A stretch of DNA of 64,000 bases from Streptomyces sp. NBC_00190 (lineage in GTDB: Bacteria > Actinomycetota > Actinomycetes > Streptomycetales > Streptomycetaceae). A program made the translations under genes and the position numbers. The notes under the pieces were generated by a model. It had not been told where the DNA came from. It was given only the letters and a program-made list of their open reading frames with translations, and ran no database searches. Every line of letters starts with the position of its first letter. Position 1 is the stretch's first letter. Positions 8,448 through 17,779 of the stretch are shown one piece after another. The stretch lies in assembly GCF_036203305.1 (NCBI RefSeq), contig NZ_CP108131.1, positions 2,232,001 to 2,296,000 of the forward strand, given 5' to 3'.

Positions 8448-11296
8448 GCCGGCCTTCGCAGGGAGACGAGGTCGGCCAGTTCACGGTCGGTCAGCTCGGT
8501 CAGCGCCGACTCGCCGGAGCCCAGGACGGCATCGGCCAGGGCCCGCTTCGCCTCCAGCATCTCGGCGATCCGGTCCTCCACGGTCCCCTCGGCGATGATC
8601 CGGTGCACCTGCACGGGCTGGGTCTGGCCGATCCGGTAGGCCCGGTCGGTGGCCTGCTCCTCGACGGCCGGGTTCCACCAGCGGTCGAAGTGGATGACGT
8701 GGCCGGCCCGGGTCAGATTCAGCCCGGTGCCCGCCGCCTTCAAGGAGAGCAGGAAGACCGGGACTTCGCCCGCTTGGAAGCGGTCGACGAGCTCCTCCCG
8801 GCGCGGGACCGGAGTTCCGCCGTGCAGCAGCTGGTGGGAGATCCCCCGGGCCGCCAGATGCCGCTCGATGAGCCTGGCCATCGTCACGTACTGCGTGAAG
8901 ACCAGCACCGAACCGCCCTCGGCGAGGATCGTGTCCAGAAGCTCGTCCAGCAGGGCGAGCTTGCCGGAGCGGTGCGGGATCCGCGGCTCGGCCTCCTTCA
9001 GGTACTGCGCGGGGTGGTTGCAGATCTGCTTGAGCGAGGCCAGCAACTTCATGATCATGCCGCGGCGCTCGATGCCCTCGCTCGACTCGATCACCGCCAT
9101 CGCCTCGTCCACCGCGGCCTGGTAGAGCGAGGCCTGCTCCCGGGTCAGGGAGACGGGGTGGTCGGTCTCCGTCTTGGGAGGCAGCTCGGGTGCGATACCG
9201 GGATCCGACTTCTTGCGCCGCAGCAGGAACGGCCGTACGAGCGCGGACAGCCGGGCCACCGCCGCCTCGTTGCCGCCGTCCTCCTCCTGCTGGTGCTCCA
9301 CCGGGCGGGCATGGCGGGCCCGGAAGGCGGTGAGCGGGCCCAGCAGGCCGGGCGTCGTCCAGTCGAGCAGCGCCCACAGCTCGGAGAGGTTGTTCTCGAC
9401 CGGGGTGCCGGTCAGCGCCACCCGGGCCGGCGCCGGGACCGTGCGCAGCGCCTTGGCGGTCGCCGAGTGCGGGTTCTTGACGTGCTGCGCCTCATCGGCG
9501 ACGACCATGCCCCAGCTCTGCTCGGCCAGGAGCGGGGCGCTGGCGCGCATCGTCCCGTACGTGGTGAGCACGAACCCGCCGGCGGCGGATTCGAGGTCGT
9601 CGACGCTGCGGGTGCCGCCGTGGAAGCGGCGCACGGGCGTGCCGGGGGCGAACTTTTCGATCTCGCGCTGCCAGTTGCCCAGCAGGGACGCGGGACACAC
9701 CACGAGCGTCGGCTCGGGGCGGTCGCGGTGCAGGTGGAGCGCGATCAGGGTGACGGTCTTGCCGAGCCCCATGTCGTCGGCGAGGCAGCCGCCGAGGCCG
9801 AGGGAGGTCATCAGGTCCAGCCAGGCCAGACCGCGCGCCTGGTAGTCCCGCAGGGTGGCCTTGAGCGCGGCCGGCTGCGGCAGCGGGGCCAGCTCCCCCG
9901 TCAGCCGCTCCCGCAGGGCGGCCAGCGCCCCGACCGGAACCGCCTCGACGGGCTCCCCGTCGATCTCGGCCGTCCCGGACAGTACGGTCGCCAGCGCGTC
10001 CACCGGGTCCAGCAGGCCCAGTTCCCGCTTGCGCGCCTTGCGCACCAGCTCGGGATCGACCCGCACCCACCGGTCCCGCAGCCGCACCACCGGCCGGTGG
10101 GCCTGCGCGAGGGCGTCCATCTCGCCCGGGGTGAGCCGGTCGCCGCCCAGCGCCAGCTCCCAGGAGAAGGCGAAGAGGTGCGCGGCGTCGAAGAAGGCCG
10201 TGCCGTCGGTGGCGGACCCGGGCGCGGTGGACCGTACGACGGCGGTCGCCGACAGCGTACGGGCCAGCTCGCGCGGCCAGTGGACCAGGACGCCCGCGGC
10301 CGCCAGCCGGGTCGCGGCCATGCCCAGCAGGTCTTCGAGCTCCGGGTCCGACAGGGCGAGGGCGTCGGGGACCGGCTGGTCGAGCAGGCGCAGCAGGGGC
10401 GGCCAGACCCGCGCGGCCCGGCGCAGCGCGAGCACGGCGTCGATCCGGGCGCGCGGTCCGAAGCCCGCGGCGGCCGCGCCCGCCCACAGCTGTGCGGCGT
10501 CGGTGACGAGGGTCGGGTCGGCGAGGCTGTGCACCTGGACCACGGCGGCCCCGGCGCGACGGACGTCCTCGCCCTCCGCCTCGTCGAAGAGGCGGAAGGA
10601 CGACAGGTCGAGCCGCAGCGAGATCCCCACGCCGGTGTCGGCTCCGGCCGCGACCTGCGCGGCCCAGTCCTGTATGCCCGGCACCCGCTGCGGCTCCCGG
10701 GCGGCGAACGGCCGTCCGGCCGCGACCGGCGCGGCCGGGGTGCGGGGCAGGCTGTCGGCGACCGCGTCGAGGAAGGAGCGGACCAGCGCCTCCGGTTCGG
10801 GCAGCTGGAGCGGGCGGCGGCCGGCCAGCGGGGTCGCATACCCCTCGTGGGGCAGTGCGGCGGCGATCGCGCGGAGGTGGTCGACATCGGCGGCGTCGAG
10901 CGGCCCGGCCCGCCAGGCGTCGATGCCCTCGGGGGTGAGCCCGGGCAGCAGGCGGCCCCGGGCGACCAGTGTGAGCGCCTGGGTGGCGGCGGTGCCCCAG
11001 GCCCGGGTGGCGGGGTGCGCGGCCGGGCTGCGGGGTGCCCGGACGAGCAGGGGCAGGGCGGCGGTGACGGAGAAGGCCACGGCGAGCACGGTCCGGCTGC
11101 GGACCCCGTCGCCGTGCGGGCGGACGACGGTGAGCGGCATCGGCGCACCCGCCTCGGGCAGGGCGTCCCCGTCGGGCGCCCAGAACACGACGCGGCCCTG
11201 CCGGGGAACGGCTGCGGGCAGGAAGACGGCCGCGTGGCGCAGCAGCGCGGATGTCTGCGGCTGCGACTGCGACTGCGACTGCGACTGCGCTGCCAC
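8444..11296 (-). CDS. SNF2-family DNA-dependent ATPase/helicase
   Basis: A 950-residue protein. The N-terminal half is the bacterial SNF2-associated region (DUF3670-like). The ATPase core has Walker A DDMGLGKT near residue 515, motif Ia TLVVCPASLLGNWQ, DEAQHVKN (motif II), ALTGTPVENNLSELW (III), FTQYVTMARL and LLSLKAAGTGLNLTRA (V), and QATDRAYRIGQTQPV (VI). This is a dsDNA translocase/remodeller rather than a classical helicase. GTG 11296 follows GGAGGGGGGA. Residues 3-12 are a Gln-Ser repeat encoded by a hexanucleotide microsatellite. It overlaps the SWIM gene. Confidence 0.92.
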   Translation of the reverse strand: MAAQSQSQSQSQPQTSALLRHAAVFLPAAVPRQGRVVFWAPDGDALPEAGAPMPLTVVRPHGDGVRSRTVLAVAFSVTAALPLLVRAPRSPAAHPATRAWGTAATQALTLVARGRLLPGLTPEGIDAWRAGPLDAADVDHLRAIAAALPHEGYATPLAGRRPLQLPEPEALVRSFLDAVADSLPRTPAAPVAAGRPFAAREPQRVPGIQDWAAQVAAGADTGVGISLRLDLSSFRLFDEAEGEDVRRAGAAVVQVHSLADPTLVTDAAQLWAGAAAAGFGPRARIDAVLALRRAARVWPPLLRLLDQPVPDALALSDPELEDLLGMAATRLAAAGVLVHWPRELARTLSATAVVRSTAPGSATDGTAFFDAAHLFAFSWELALGGDRLTPGEMDALAQAHRPVVRLRDRWVRVDPELVRKARKRELGLLDPVDALATVLSGTAEIDGEPVEAVPVGALAALRERLTGELAPLPQPAALKATLRDYQARGLAWLDLMTSLGLGGCLADDMGLGKTVTLIALHLHRDRPEPTLVVCPASLLGNWQREIEKFAPGTPVRRFHGGTRSVDDLESAAGGFVLTTYGTMRASAPLLAEQSWGMVVADEAQHVKNPHSATAKALRTVPAPARVALTGTPVENNLSELWALLDWTTPGLLGPLTAFRARHARPVEHQQEEDGGNEAAVARLSALVRPFLLRRKKSDPGIAPELPPKTETDHPVSLTREQASLYQAAVDEAMAVIESSEGIERRGMIMKLLASLKQICNHPAQYLKEAEPRIPHRSGKLALLDELLDTILAEGGSVLVFTQYVTMARLIERHLAARGISHQLLHGGTPVPRREELVDRFQAGEVPVFLLSLKAAGTGLNLTRAGHVIHFDRWWNPAVEEQATDRAYRIGQTQPVQVHRIIAEGTVEDRIAEMLEAKRALADAVLGSGESALTELTDRELADLVSLRRPA
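11262..11285 (+). repeat. Hexanucleotide microsatellite (4 x TGCGAC)
   Basis: Four exact copies of TGCGAC lie at the 5' end of the SNF2 gene, encoding alternating Gln-Ser on the minus strand. Copy changes would keep the reading frame. Confidence 0.85.
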
Positions 11297-11384
11297 GGTG
11301 TCCCCCCTCCCCGGTCGATGTCCAGACGGACCCCTCTGCCGACGAGTCTAGGCGCGACCGCTGACAACGCCTCTGACCTGTGAA

Positions 11385-12695
11385 TCAGCGTCCCCAGCGG
11401 CCCTGTTCCGCGGCGTATCCGTACACCGGCCGGCCGGTGGCCGCGCTGGTGCGCAGCGGCCGTCCGCCGTCGTCGATCCGCAGGGTGCCGGAGCCGGCCG
11501 GCCCAGTCCAGCGCAGGTCGAGGTACCAGTCGCAGTCGCAGCCCGTGGTGGCCGCTTCCACACGCAGGACGACCGGCTCGGACGCTGAGACGCGCAGCGG
11601 GAAGGCGGGGGCCGGGACGGTGCCCCCGGCGTCGTTCCCGGCGACGGGCCGGGCCAGGGGGCGCGGCGCGTCCAGGTTGACGGCGAAGGCCGCCGGGGTG
11701 AGGGACCCGCCGCAGCCCGGGGACATCCGGTAGACGTTCCAGGCCGGCGGGGTGCGCCGCGCGGCCACCCGCACCTCCAAGTCCTCCAGGACCACGCTGC
11801 CCGCGCCCGTGCCGTGCAGGGTGACCTCCACGATCTGGGCCGCGGCGTGGACGGCACGCTGCGCCGAGGCCCAGGCGGGCGCGTCCGCCTCGACGGGCGG
11901 CGGCGGCACCGAGCCGGGGCCCCGTTCGGCGAGGTAGGCGTGATCGCAGCCGTAGGCCCACACGTGCGACCGTACGGCTGCCTTGAGCGGTACCGGCGCC
12001 GCCGACGGCGACGACCGGGACGGCGGGGCCGGAGCCGGAGCCCGGTCGGACGCCGGACCGCCCTGCGCCGGCAAAGGCGAGGGTGACGACGACGGCGACG
12101 ACGCCCCCGGCGCCGGGGTCCCGGCCGCTTCCGACGGCGCCGAGGAGGCGGTCGCGGTGGCCGCCCCCGCGGACCCCGTCGCCCCCGCCACGCCGGGCGG
12201 CGTCCCGCGCTCGGGCAGGGACGCCGCCAGTACCGCCACGGCCACCGCGCCCGCGGTCACCCCGACGGCGAGGACGGCGGCCGCCCGCCGCCGGTACCAA
12301 CGGGGCCGGACGGACACCGGCGCCCCCTCCGGCTCCGCGGCGGGTACGACAGCGGGTACGACAGCGTGTTCCGCCACGGCGCCCGGGTCTGGTTCCGGAG
12401 CTGGTTCCGGAGCTGGTTCCGGGGCGGGCGCCGGGTCGGCCCGCCCCGCCGCGCGCCTGCGCGCGTCCGCCAGCAGCCACGCCCGGTGCAGTTCCACGGC
12501 CTCCCCGGGCGAGGCCCCGCAGGCCCGGGCGAAGCGGTCCACCACCGCGAACTCCGCCGGCACGGCCTCCCCGTTGCAGTAGCGGTGCAGCGTCGAGGTG
12601 CTCGTGTGCAGCCTGCGCGCCAGCGTCCCGTAACTCAGCCCGGCGCGCTCCTTCAGCTCCCGCATGAGCCGCGCGAACCGCTCCGCCTCGCCCAC
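11385..12695 (-). CDS. Membrane-anchored XRE-type regulator with exported C-terminal domain
   Basis: A 436-residue protein. Residues about 5-70 form a Cro/XRE helix-turn-helix (ERAGLSYGTLARRLHTSTSTLHRYCNGE). A Pro/Glu-Ala linker leads to RRRAAAVLAVGVTAGAVAVAV, a single membrane span near residue 165. Then comes a low-complexity Ser/Pro/Ala stretch and an exported domain with WAYGCDHAYL, MSPGCGGSL and TTGCDCDWYLDLRW, whose Cys residues could form disulfides. DNA binding would be cytoplasmic and sensing extracellular (inference). GTG 12695 follows ACGGGGGGAAC. It is divergent from a secreted protein gene that may be its target. Confidence 0.8.
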   Translation of the reverse strand: MGEAERFARLMRELKERAGLSYGTLARRLHTSTSTLHRYCNGEAVPAEFAVVDRFARACGASPGEAVELHRAWLLADARRRAAGRADPAPAPEPAPEPAPEPDPGAVAEHAVVPAVVPAAEPEGAPVSVRPRWYRRRAAAVLAVGVTAGAVAVAVLAASLPERGTPPGVAGATGSAGAATATASSAPSEAAGTPAPGASSPSSSPSPLPAQGGPASDRAPAPAPPSRSSPSAAPVPLKAAVRSHVWAYGCDHAYLAERGPGSVPPPPVEADAPAWASAQRAVHAAAQIVEVTLHGTGAGSVVLEDLEVRVAARRTPPAWNVYRMSPGCGGSLTPAAFAVNLDAPRPLARPVAGNDAGGTVPAPAFPLRVSASEPVVLRVEAATTGCDCDWYLDLRWTGPAGSGTLRIDDGGRPLRTSAATGRPVYGYAAEQGRWGR

Positions 12696-12892
12696 GGTGT
12701 TCCCCCCGTCCCACGACTGCGTTCCATGCAGGGGGTGTTCCCCCAGGTGACAGCACGTACGGCCATTCCAGTGTCCCGAATCCGCAGCGATCCGTCGCCC
12801 GACACCCGGGCCCGGGGCAAGGCTGTTCACGTACGCCGTCACACCGATCAGCACGACGCTCACGACGCTCACGACCACGGGGAGTACCCATC

Positions 12893-13510
12893 ATGTTCCG
12901 ACGCTCCGGCACCCTCGCCGCCCTCACCACCGCCCTCGTCTCGGCGGCCGCGGCCCTCGTCCTCACCGCCCCGGGCTCTGCCACGGCGGCCACCGCGCCC
13001 GGGTTCATCGGCGGCGCCGACCTGCCGCCGCACCCCACCTCGCCCTGGTACGCGGGCGAGGTCACCAAGGGGCTGCCCGAGTTCGCGCCGTTCTGCCTGG
13101 ACGGCGCGCTCCCGGCGGCGGGCGGCTGGCACCGCGGCTTCGGCACGGAGTACGACACCGGCGCTGTGCAGATCTCCGTACGCGCCGCCTCGCCCTCCGC
13201 GGCCGCCAAGCTCGCCGGAACCCTGGAGCGCAAGGTCGCGGCCTGCGCCGCCGACTGGCTGGGCACGACCCCGGGCGGCACGGCCTCCTGGCAGGACTAC
13301 GGGAAGCTCGCCGTCGAGGAGGGCGCGCACGTCTACGGGGTGCACACCTCGGTCCCCGACTCCGAGCCCGGCGTGCACCTCTACGGAATCGGACGCGACG
13401 GCTCCACCGTCACGGTCGTGAAGTGGAGCCAGATGGGCGACCTGTCCGACGCCCCGGTCGCCGGCTTCAGGAAGACGACCACGACGGCCGTGAACAAGCT
13501 CAACCCGTAA
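12893..13510 (+). CDS. Secreted protein of unknown function
   Basis: A 205-residue protein with a clear Sec signal peptide: RRSG, a long Ala/Leu hydrophobic core and cleavage near GSATAA-TAPG (about residue 33). The mature part has two Cys (APFCLDG, VAACAADW) that may pair, and a C-terminal strand region ending FRKTTTTAVNKLNP. It loosely resembles exported sensor-like domains of Actinobacteria, but I do not recognise a family. GGGGAGTACCC precedes ATG 12893. It is divergent from the membrane XRE regulator and upstream of the DUF6343 gene. Confidence 0.7.
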   Translation: MFRRSGTLAALTTALVSAAAALVLTAPGSATAATAPGFIGGADLPPHPTSPWYAGEVTKGLPEFAPFCLDGALPAAGGWHRGFGTEYDTGAVQISVRAASPSAAAKLAGTLERKVAACAADWLGTTPGGTASWQDYGKLAVEEGAHVYGVHTSVPDSEPGVHLYGIGRDGSTVTVVKWSQMGDLSDAPVAGFRKTTTTAVNKLNP

Positions 13511-13528
13511 ACGGCAGGAGGTGGGACC

Positions 13529-13573
13529 ATGGACAGGAGGCGATGGCCATGCGTTCCGGGAACGAGCCGGTGA
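13529..13573 (+). CDS. Possible 14-codon upstream ORF in the DUF6343 leader
   Basis: ATG 13529 has a perfect AGGAGG seven bases upstream (13516-13521) and reads MDRRRWPCVPGTSR to TGA 13573. Its codons 3-4 (AGG AGG, 13535-13540) are also the SD of the DUF6343 start at 13549, which lies in another frame. A ribosome on this ORF would cover that SD. Whether it is translated is unknown. Confidence 0.35.
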   Translation: MDRRRWPCVPGTSR

Positions 13574-13809
13574 CCGCCCGCAGTCCGCTGCGGCTGCGGT
13601 TCTGGCTGAGTCTGTGGGGGCTGCTCTGGGCCGCCGCCGGGACGGCCCTGTTCTCGCTGGTCGGCCGTCCCGGCTGGGCGGCGGCCTGCGGTGTGGTCGT
13701 GCTGCTGGCGGCCGTGGACCTGGCCGTGGTCATCCACCACATCCACCAGGGCCCGCACTATCAGCCCGGCCCCGACGTCCCGCCGTACGAACCGCCCGGG
13801 AGCCGGTGA
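13549..13809 (+). CDS. DUF6343-family small membrane protein
   Basis: An 86-residue protein matching the Streptomyces DUF6343 pattern: NEPVTARSPLRLR, then two hydrophobic helices (WLSLWGLLWAAAGTALFSL and WAAACGVVVLLAAVDLAVV), then HHIHQGPHYQPGPDVPPYEP. The His/Pro-rich tail is probably cytoplasmic. Function is unknown. ATG 13549 is preferred because AGGAGG ends eight bases upstream; ATG 13543 would leave only two bases. A short ORF overlaps the leader. Confidence 0.78.
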   Translation: MRSGNEPVTARSPLRLRFWLSLWGLLWAAAGTALFSLVGRPGWAAACGVVVLLAAVDLAVVIHHIHQGPHYQPGPDVPPYEPPGSR

Positions 13810-13812
13810 GGC

Positions 13813-14211
13813 TCAGTCCTCGAAGCGGGCCGCCGCCAGGTACTCCGGCTGCGGGTCCAGGGCGGCGGCGAGGCGGAAGTGCTTGCGCGCCTGGTCGTGC
13901 CGCCCGGAGCGCTGGTGCGTACGGGCCAGTGCGAAGTGGGCGAAGGCATTGTCCGGCTCCCGCTCCAGTACCAGCTCGAACTCCAGCTCCGCCGGGCGTA
14001 GTTGGGCGGCGGCGAAGAAGGCCCGGGCGCGCAGCAGCCGGGCCGCCGTGTTCTCGGGGTGGGCGGCTATGACGGAGTCGAGCAGCTTGACCGCGCCGCG
14101 CGGGTCGCGTGCGGCGAGCAGTTGCTCGGCGGCCCGGTAGTCGATGACGTGCGTCTCCGGGCTCGTCGGCGGCTTCGGGGACGGCGAGGAGTGCGGCGTG
14201 GTGTCGGACAC
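13813..14211 (-). CDS. Tetratricopeptide-repeat protein
   Basis: A 132-residue protein. After a Ser/Pro-rich N-terminus come about three TPR units: DYRAAEQLLAARDPRGAVKLLDSVIAAHP, NTAARLLRARAFFAAAQLRPAELEFELVLEREP, and NAFAHFALARTHQRSGRHDQARKHFRLAAALDP, with the usual W/L-G-A-P spacing. TPRs mediate protein contacts; the partner is unknown. GTG 14211 is supported by GAAGGAA. It lies about 50 bases downstream of coaE on the same strand, so cotranscription is likely. Confidence 0.82.
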   Translation of the reverse strand: MSDTTPHSSPSPKPPTSPETHVIDYRAAEQLLAARDPRGAVKLLDSVIAAHPENTAARLLRARAFFAAAQLRPAELEFELVLEREPDNAFAHFALARTHQRSGRHDQARKHFRLAAALDPQPEYLAAARFED

Positions 14212-14262
14212 GTGTGAGTTCCTTCCCTCTGCGGGCGCCTTCAACGCCCGCCCCCGGACCCG

Positions 14263-14877
14263 CTATTCCGCTGCCCGCTCCCGCGTCGCCCGCTCCGTGA
14301 GCTCCGCCCACACCTTGCGCACCTGCGGTTCCAGCGCCTCCAGCGGCCCGTCGTTGTCGATCACGAGCGTCGCCACGGCGAGCCGCTGCTCCCGCGTGGC
14401 CTGCACGGCCATCCGGGCCCGCGCCTCCTCCTCGGCCATCCCGCGCAGCACGGTGAGCCGCGCCAGCTGCGTCCGCGGCGCCGCGTCCACCACGACCACC
14501 AGGTCGTACAGCGGCGCCAGGCCGTTCTCCGTGAGCAGCGGTACGTCGTGCACCACGATCGCGTCGGCCCCCGCGGCGGCCTCCAGCTCGGCCGACCTGG
14601 CCCCGACCAGCGGGTGCACGATCGCGTTGAGGGTCTGGAGCTTCGCCGGGTCGGCGAACACGATCGACCCGAGCTTCGGCCGGTCCAGCGCCCCCTCCTC
14701 GGTCAGCACCGATTCCCCGAAGGCCGCCACGACGGCCGCGAGCCCCGGCGTACCGGGCTCGACGACCTCCCGCGCGATCCGGTCGGCGTCCACGACGACC
14801 GCTCCGTACCCCGCCAGCAGCCGCGAGACCTCGCTCTTGCCGGCACCGATTCCGCCCGTCAGGCCCACTTTCAGCAT
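14263..14877 (-). CDS. coaE: Dephospho-CoA kinase
   Basis: CoaE phosphorylates the 3'-OH of dephospho-CoA, the last step of CoA synthesis. The 204-residue length fits the family. It begins [21 protein letters not shown] with an intact P-loop, followed by [18 protein letters not shown], the CoA-binding [12 protein letters not shown] and [25 protein letters not shown], and the lid [23 protein letters not shown]. The position beside rpsA and polA is the usual Streptomyces arrangement. Confidence 0.95.
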   Translation of the reverse strand: MLKVGLTGGIGAGKSEVSRLLAGYGAVVVDADRIAREVVEPGTPGLAAVVAAFGESVLTEEGALDRPKLGSIVFADPAKLQTLNAIVHPLVGARSAELEAAAGADAIVVHDVPLLTENGLAPLYDLVVVVDAAPRTQLARLTVLRGMAEEEARARMAVQATREQRLAVATLVIDNDGPLEALEPQVRKVWAELTERATRERAAE

Positions 14878-14953
14878 GCTCGCAGCCTAGACCCCGCCCC
14901 TGCCCGGGCCACAGGCCCCCGGCCCGGCCGCCCCCGGTCCGGCGGTCCGGCCC

Positions 14954-15892
14954 TCAGCTTTCGCCCTCGCGTTCCGCCAGGAACCGCTCGAACTCGCGCC
15001 CGATCTCGTCCGCCGAGGGGATCTCCGCGGGCTCGGCCATCATGTTGCCCCGGGTCTCGGCACCGGCCGCCGCGTCGTACTGGTGCTCCAGCCCCTGTAC
15101 GAGGCTGACCAGTTCCTCGTCGCCCTCCCGGATCTGCCGGTCGATCTCCGTCTGGGTGCGGTGGGCCTCCGTACGCAGGGCGTGCGCCACGGCCGGCAGG
15201 ACCAGCCCGGTCGCCGCCGTGATCGCCTCCAGCACCGTCAGCGCGGCGTCCGGGTACGGGGAGCGCGCGACGTAGTGCGGTACGTGCGCGGCGACACCCA
15301 GCACGTCGTGCCCGGCCTGGGCCAGGCGGAACTCGACCAGCGACTCCGCGCTGCCCGGAACCTGCGCCTCGTCGAAGGGGCTGCGGTGGCCCGGCATGAG
15401 GTCGGTCCGGTTGCCGTGCGGGGTGATGCCGACGGGCCGCGTGTGCGGCACGCCCATGGGAATGCCGTGGAAGTTGACCGAGAGCCGGACGCCGAGGCGC
15501 TCGACGATCTGCCGGACGGCGACGCTGAAGCGCTCCCACTCCACATCCGGCTCCGGGCCGGACAGCAGCAGGAAGGGGGCTCCGGTGGCGTCCTGGACGA
15601 GCCGGACCTCCAGCCTGGGCTCCTCGAACTCGGTCCAGTGGTCGCGCTGGAAGGTCAGCAGCGGGCGGCGGGCCCGGTAGTCCACCAGCCGGTCCGCGTC
15701 GAAACGCGCGACGACCTGGTGGGGCAGGGTGTCCAGGAGGCGCTCGACGATCTGCTCGCCGGCCTCACCCGCGTCGATGTACCCCTCGAAGTGGTACAGC
15801 ATGACCAGCCCGGCAGAGTCTTGGGCGAGCGCCAGGTCGGCCACCGCCAGGCCCTTGGCGTCCCATTCGTACAGACCCTGTGGATCAAGCAC
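14954..15892 (-). CDS. PAC2-family protein
   Basis: A 312-residue protein of the PAC2 (proteasome assembly chaperone-like) family. Recognisable segments are [88 protein letters not shown] and [14 protein letters not shown]. The actinobacterial members have no settled biochemical role. I chose GTG 15892 (VLDPQG), nine bases after GGGAGGA; GTG 15898 is also possible. It lies between coaE and rpsA on the same strand, after the rpsA terminator. Confidence 0.85.
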   Translation of the reverse strand: MLDPQGLYEWDAKGLAVADLALAQDSAGLVMLYHFEGYIDAGEAGEQIVERLLDTLPHQVVARFDADRLVDYRARRPLLTFQRDHWTEFEEPRLEVRLVQDATGAPFLLLSGPEPDVEWERFSVAVRQIVERLGVRLSVNFHGIPMGVPHTRPVGITPHGNRTDLMPGHRSPFDEAQVPGSAESLVEFRLAQAGHDVLGVAAHVPHYVARSPYPDAALTVLEAITAATGLVLPAVAHALRTEAHRTQTEIDRQIREGDEELVSLVQGLEHQYDAAAGAETRGNMMAEPAEIPSADEIGREFERFLAEREGES

Positions 15893-15988
15893 CGTCACCA
15901 CTCCTCCCTCGTCGCGTTCTCTGCCAAGAACGTCCAAGGAGGCGCCACCATTCCCCAGTTGGCCAAACGGATCGCGGGGAAAGCGGAA

Positions 15989-16016
15989 AGGCCCGCCCCC
16001 CGAAGGGGACGGGCCT
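15989..16016 (-). terminator. rpsA terminator hairpin
   Basis: On the minus strand AGGCCCGTCCCC and GGGGGGCGGGCCT pair around a TTCG tetraloop, with one mismatch, followed by a CTTTCC pyrimidine tract. It lies about 55 bases after the rpsA stop. Confidence 0.8.
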
Positions 16017-16069
16017 CACCGTTCACATCAACCAGCTGGGCTCACACCGGGGTGTGATGCGCGCTGCGA

Positions 16070-17578
16070 TCAGCTCTGGCCGCCGGCCAGCTTCTCGCGG
16101 AGCGCGGCCAGGGCCTCGTCCGACGCCAGGGCGCCGGAGGTCTCGTCCGACTCCGAGGAGTACGAACCACCCGAGATGCCCGCACCGGCGTTGCCACCGG
16201 CGGCCGGGGCGGCAGCGCCCTCGGCGGCAGCGGCCTCGTCGGCCTCGCGGCTCTTGATGACCTGAGCCTGGTGCTGCTCGAAGCGCTGCTGCGCCTCGGC
16301 GTACTGGGTCTCCCAGGCCTCGCGCTGCTTGTCGAAGCCCTCGAGCCAGTCGTTGGTCTCGGGGTCGAAGCCCTCGGGGTAGATGTAGTTGCCCTGGTCG
16401 TCGTAAGACGCGGCCATGCCGTACAGGGTCGGGTCGAACTCGACCGACGCCGGGTCGGCACCGAAGGACTCGTTGGCCTGCTTCAGCGACAGCGAGATCC
16501 GGCGACGCTCGAGGTCGATGTCGATGACCTTGACGAAGATCTCGTCGTTGACCTGGACGACCTGCTCCGGGATCTCCACGTGGCGCTCGGCCAGCTCGGA
16601 GATGTGGACCAGGCCCTCGATGCCCTCGTCCACGCGGACGAACGCACCGAACGGAACCAGCTTGGTGACCTTACCCGGGACGACCTGACCGATCTGGTGG
16701 GTCCGGGCGAACTGCTGCCACGGGTCTTCCTGCGTCGCCTTCAGCGACAGGGAGACACGCTCGCGGTCCATGTCGACGTCGAGGACCTCGACGGTGACTT
16801 CCTGGCCGACCTCGACAACCTCGGACGGGTGGTCGATGTGCTTCCAGGACAGCTCGGAGACGTGGACGAGACCGTCGACGCCACCCAGGTCCACGAAGGC
16901 ACCGAAGTTGACGATCGAGGAAACGACGCCGGAGCGGACCTGACCCTTCTGCAGGGTGGTGAGGAACGTCTGGCGAACCTCGGACTGGGTCTGCTCGAGC
17001 CAGGCACGGCGGGACAGGACCACGTTGTTGCGGTTCTTGTCCAGCTCGATGATCTTCGCCTCGAGCTCCTTGCCCACGTAGGGCTGGAGGTCGCGGACGC
17101 GACGCATCTCCACGAGGGAGGCCGGCAGGAAGCCGCGGAGGCCGATGTCGAGGATGAGACCACCCTTGACGACCTCGATGACGGTACCGGTGACGATGCC
17201 GTCTTCTTCCTTGATCTTCTCGATCGTGCCCCAGGCGCGCTCGTACTGAGCGCGCTTCTTGGACAGGATCAGACGGCCTTCCTTGTCCTCCTTCTGGAGA
17301 ACCAGGGCCTCGATCTCGTCGCCGACCTTGACGACCTCGTTCGGGTCGACGTCGTGCTTGATCGAGAGCTCACGGCTCGGGATCACGCCTTCGGTCTTGT
17401 AACCGATGTCGAGCAGGACCTCGTCCCGGTCGACCTTCACGATGACGCCGTCGACGATGTCGCCGTCGTTGAAGTACTTGATCGTCTCGTCGATCGCGGC
17501 GAGGAAGGCTTCCTCGTTACCGATGTCGTTGACCGCTACCTGCGGAGTGGTAGAGGTGGTCTCGGTGCTGCTCGTCAT
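16070..17578 (-). CDS. rpsA: 30S ribosomal protein S1
   Basis: A 502-residue actinobacterial S1 with four S1 (OB-fold) domains at about residues 37-105, 122-190, 207-275 and 292-362. Each has the typical V.G.V, G.FV.., G..H.SEL and ..S.K pattern, for example SSIVNFGAFVDLGGVDGLVHVSELSW. The C-terminal ~140 residues are acidic and Ala/Gly-rich, as in other streptomycetes. S1 helps mRNA bind the 30S subunit. The only SD, GGAG 11 bases before ATG, can be buried in a leader hairpin. Confidence 0.97.
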   Translation of the reverse strand: MTSSTETTSTTPQVAVNDIGNEEAFLAAIDETIKYFNDGDIVDGVIVKVDRDEVLLDIGYKTEGVIPSRELSIKHDVDPNEVVKVGDEIEALVLQKEDKEGRLILSKKRAQYERAWGTIEKIKEEDGIVTGTVIEVVKGGLILDIGLRGFLPASLVEMRRVRDLQPYVGKELEAKIIELDKNRNNVVLSRRAWLEQTQSEVRQTFLTTLQKGQVRSGVVSSIVNFGAFVDLGGVDGLVHVSELSWKHIDHPSEVVEVGQEVTVEVLDVDMDRERVSLSLKATQEDPWQQFARTHQIGQVVPGKVTKLVPFGAFVRVDEGIEGLVHISELAERHVEIPEQVVQVNDEIFVKVIDIDLERRRISLSLKQANESFGADPASVEFDPTLYGMAASYDDQGNYIYPEGFDPETNDWLEGFDKQREAWETQYAEAQQRFEQHQAQVIKSREADEAAAAEGAAAPAAGGNAGAGISGGSYSSESDETSGALASDEALAALREKLAGGQS

Positions 17579-17583
17579 GTGGG

Positions 17584-17638
17584 AAAGGGCTCCGGTTACG
17601 GACAGAAAGTCGTAGGTACTGCTACGCCGGGAGCCCTT
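17584..17638 (-). promoter_or_regulatory. Nested hairpin in the rpsA leader covering the SD
   Basis: Outer arms are at 17627-17638 and 17584-17595 (AAGGGCTCCCGG and CCGGAGCCCTTT in mRNA sense, one bulged base). An inner perfect hairpin is at 17611-17626 (CGTAG/CTACG, six-base loop), stacked on one arm. The 3' outer arm contains the GGAG SD of rpsA at 17590-17593. Closed, it would block initiation. S1 repressing its own mRNA is known in E. coli; here that is inference. Confidence 0.6.
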
Positions 17639-17779
17639 ATCGGCATCTGCCGAAGAAGCCGGACAGCCAAGGAAGCCCGGATCCGCCTGAGCGGGAGGGC
17701 CTCGAAAACCGAGGGGACATCAACAGATGCAAGCGCAGCCTGCTAGGTCTGAGGAGCACAGGCTCGCAGCGCAACTTGT

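Noticed and set aside
9901..13281. A minus-strand open frame of 1126 codons
   Set aside because: It is an out-of-frame shadow across the SNF2, XRE regulator and secreted protein genes, rich in Arg/Pro with no domain.
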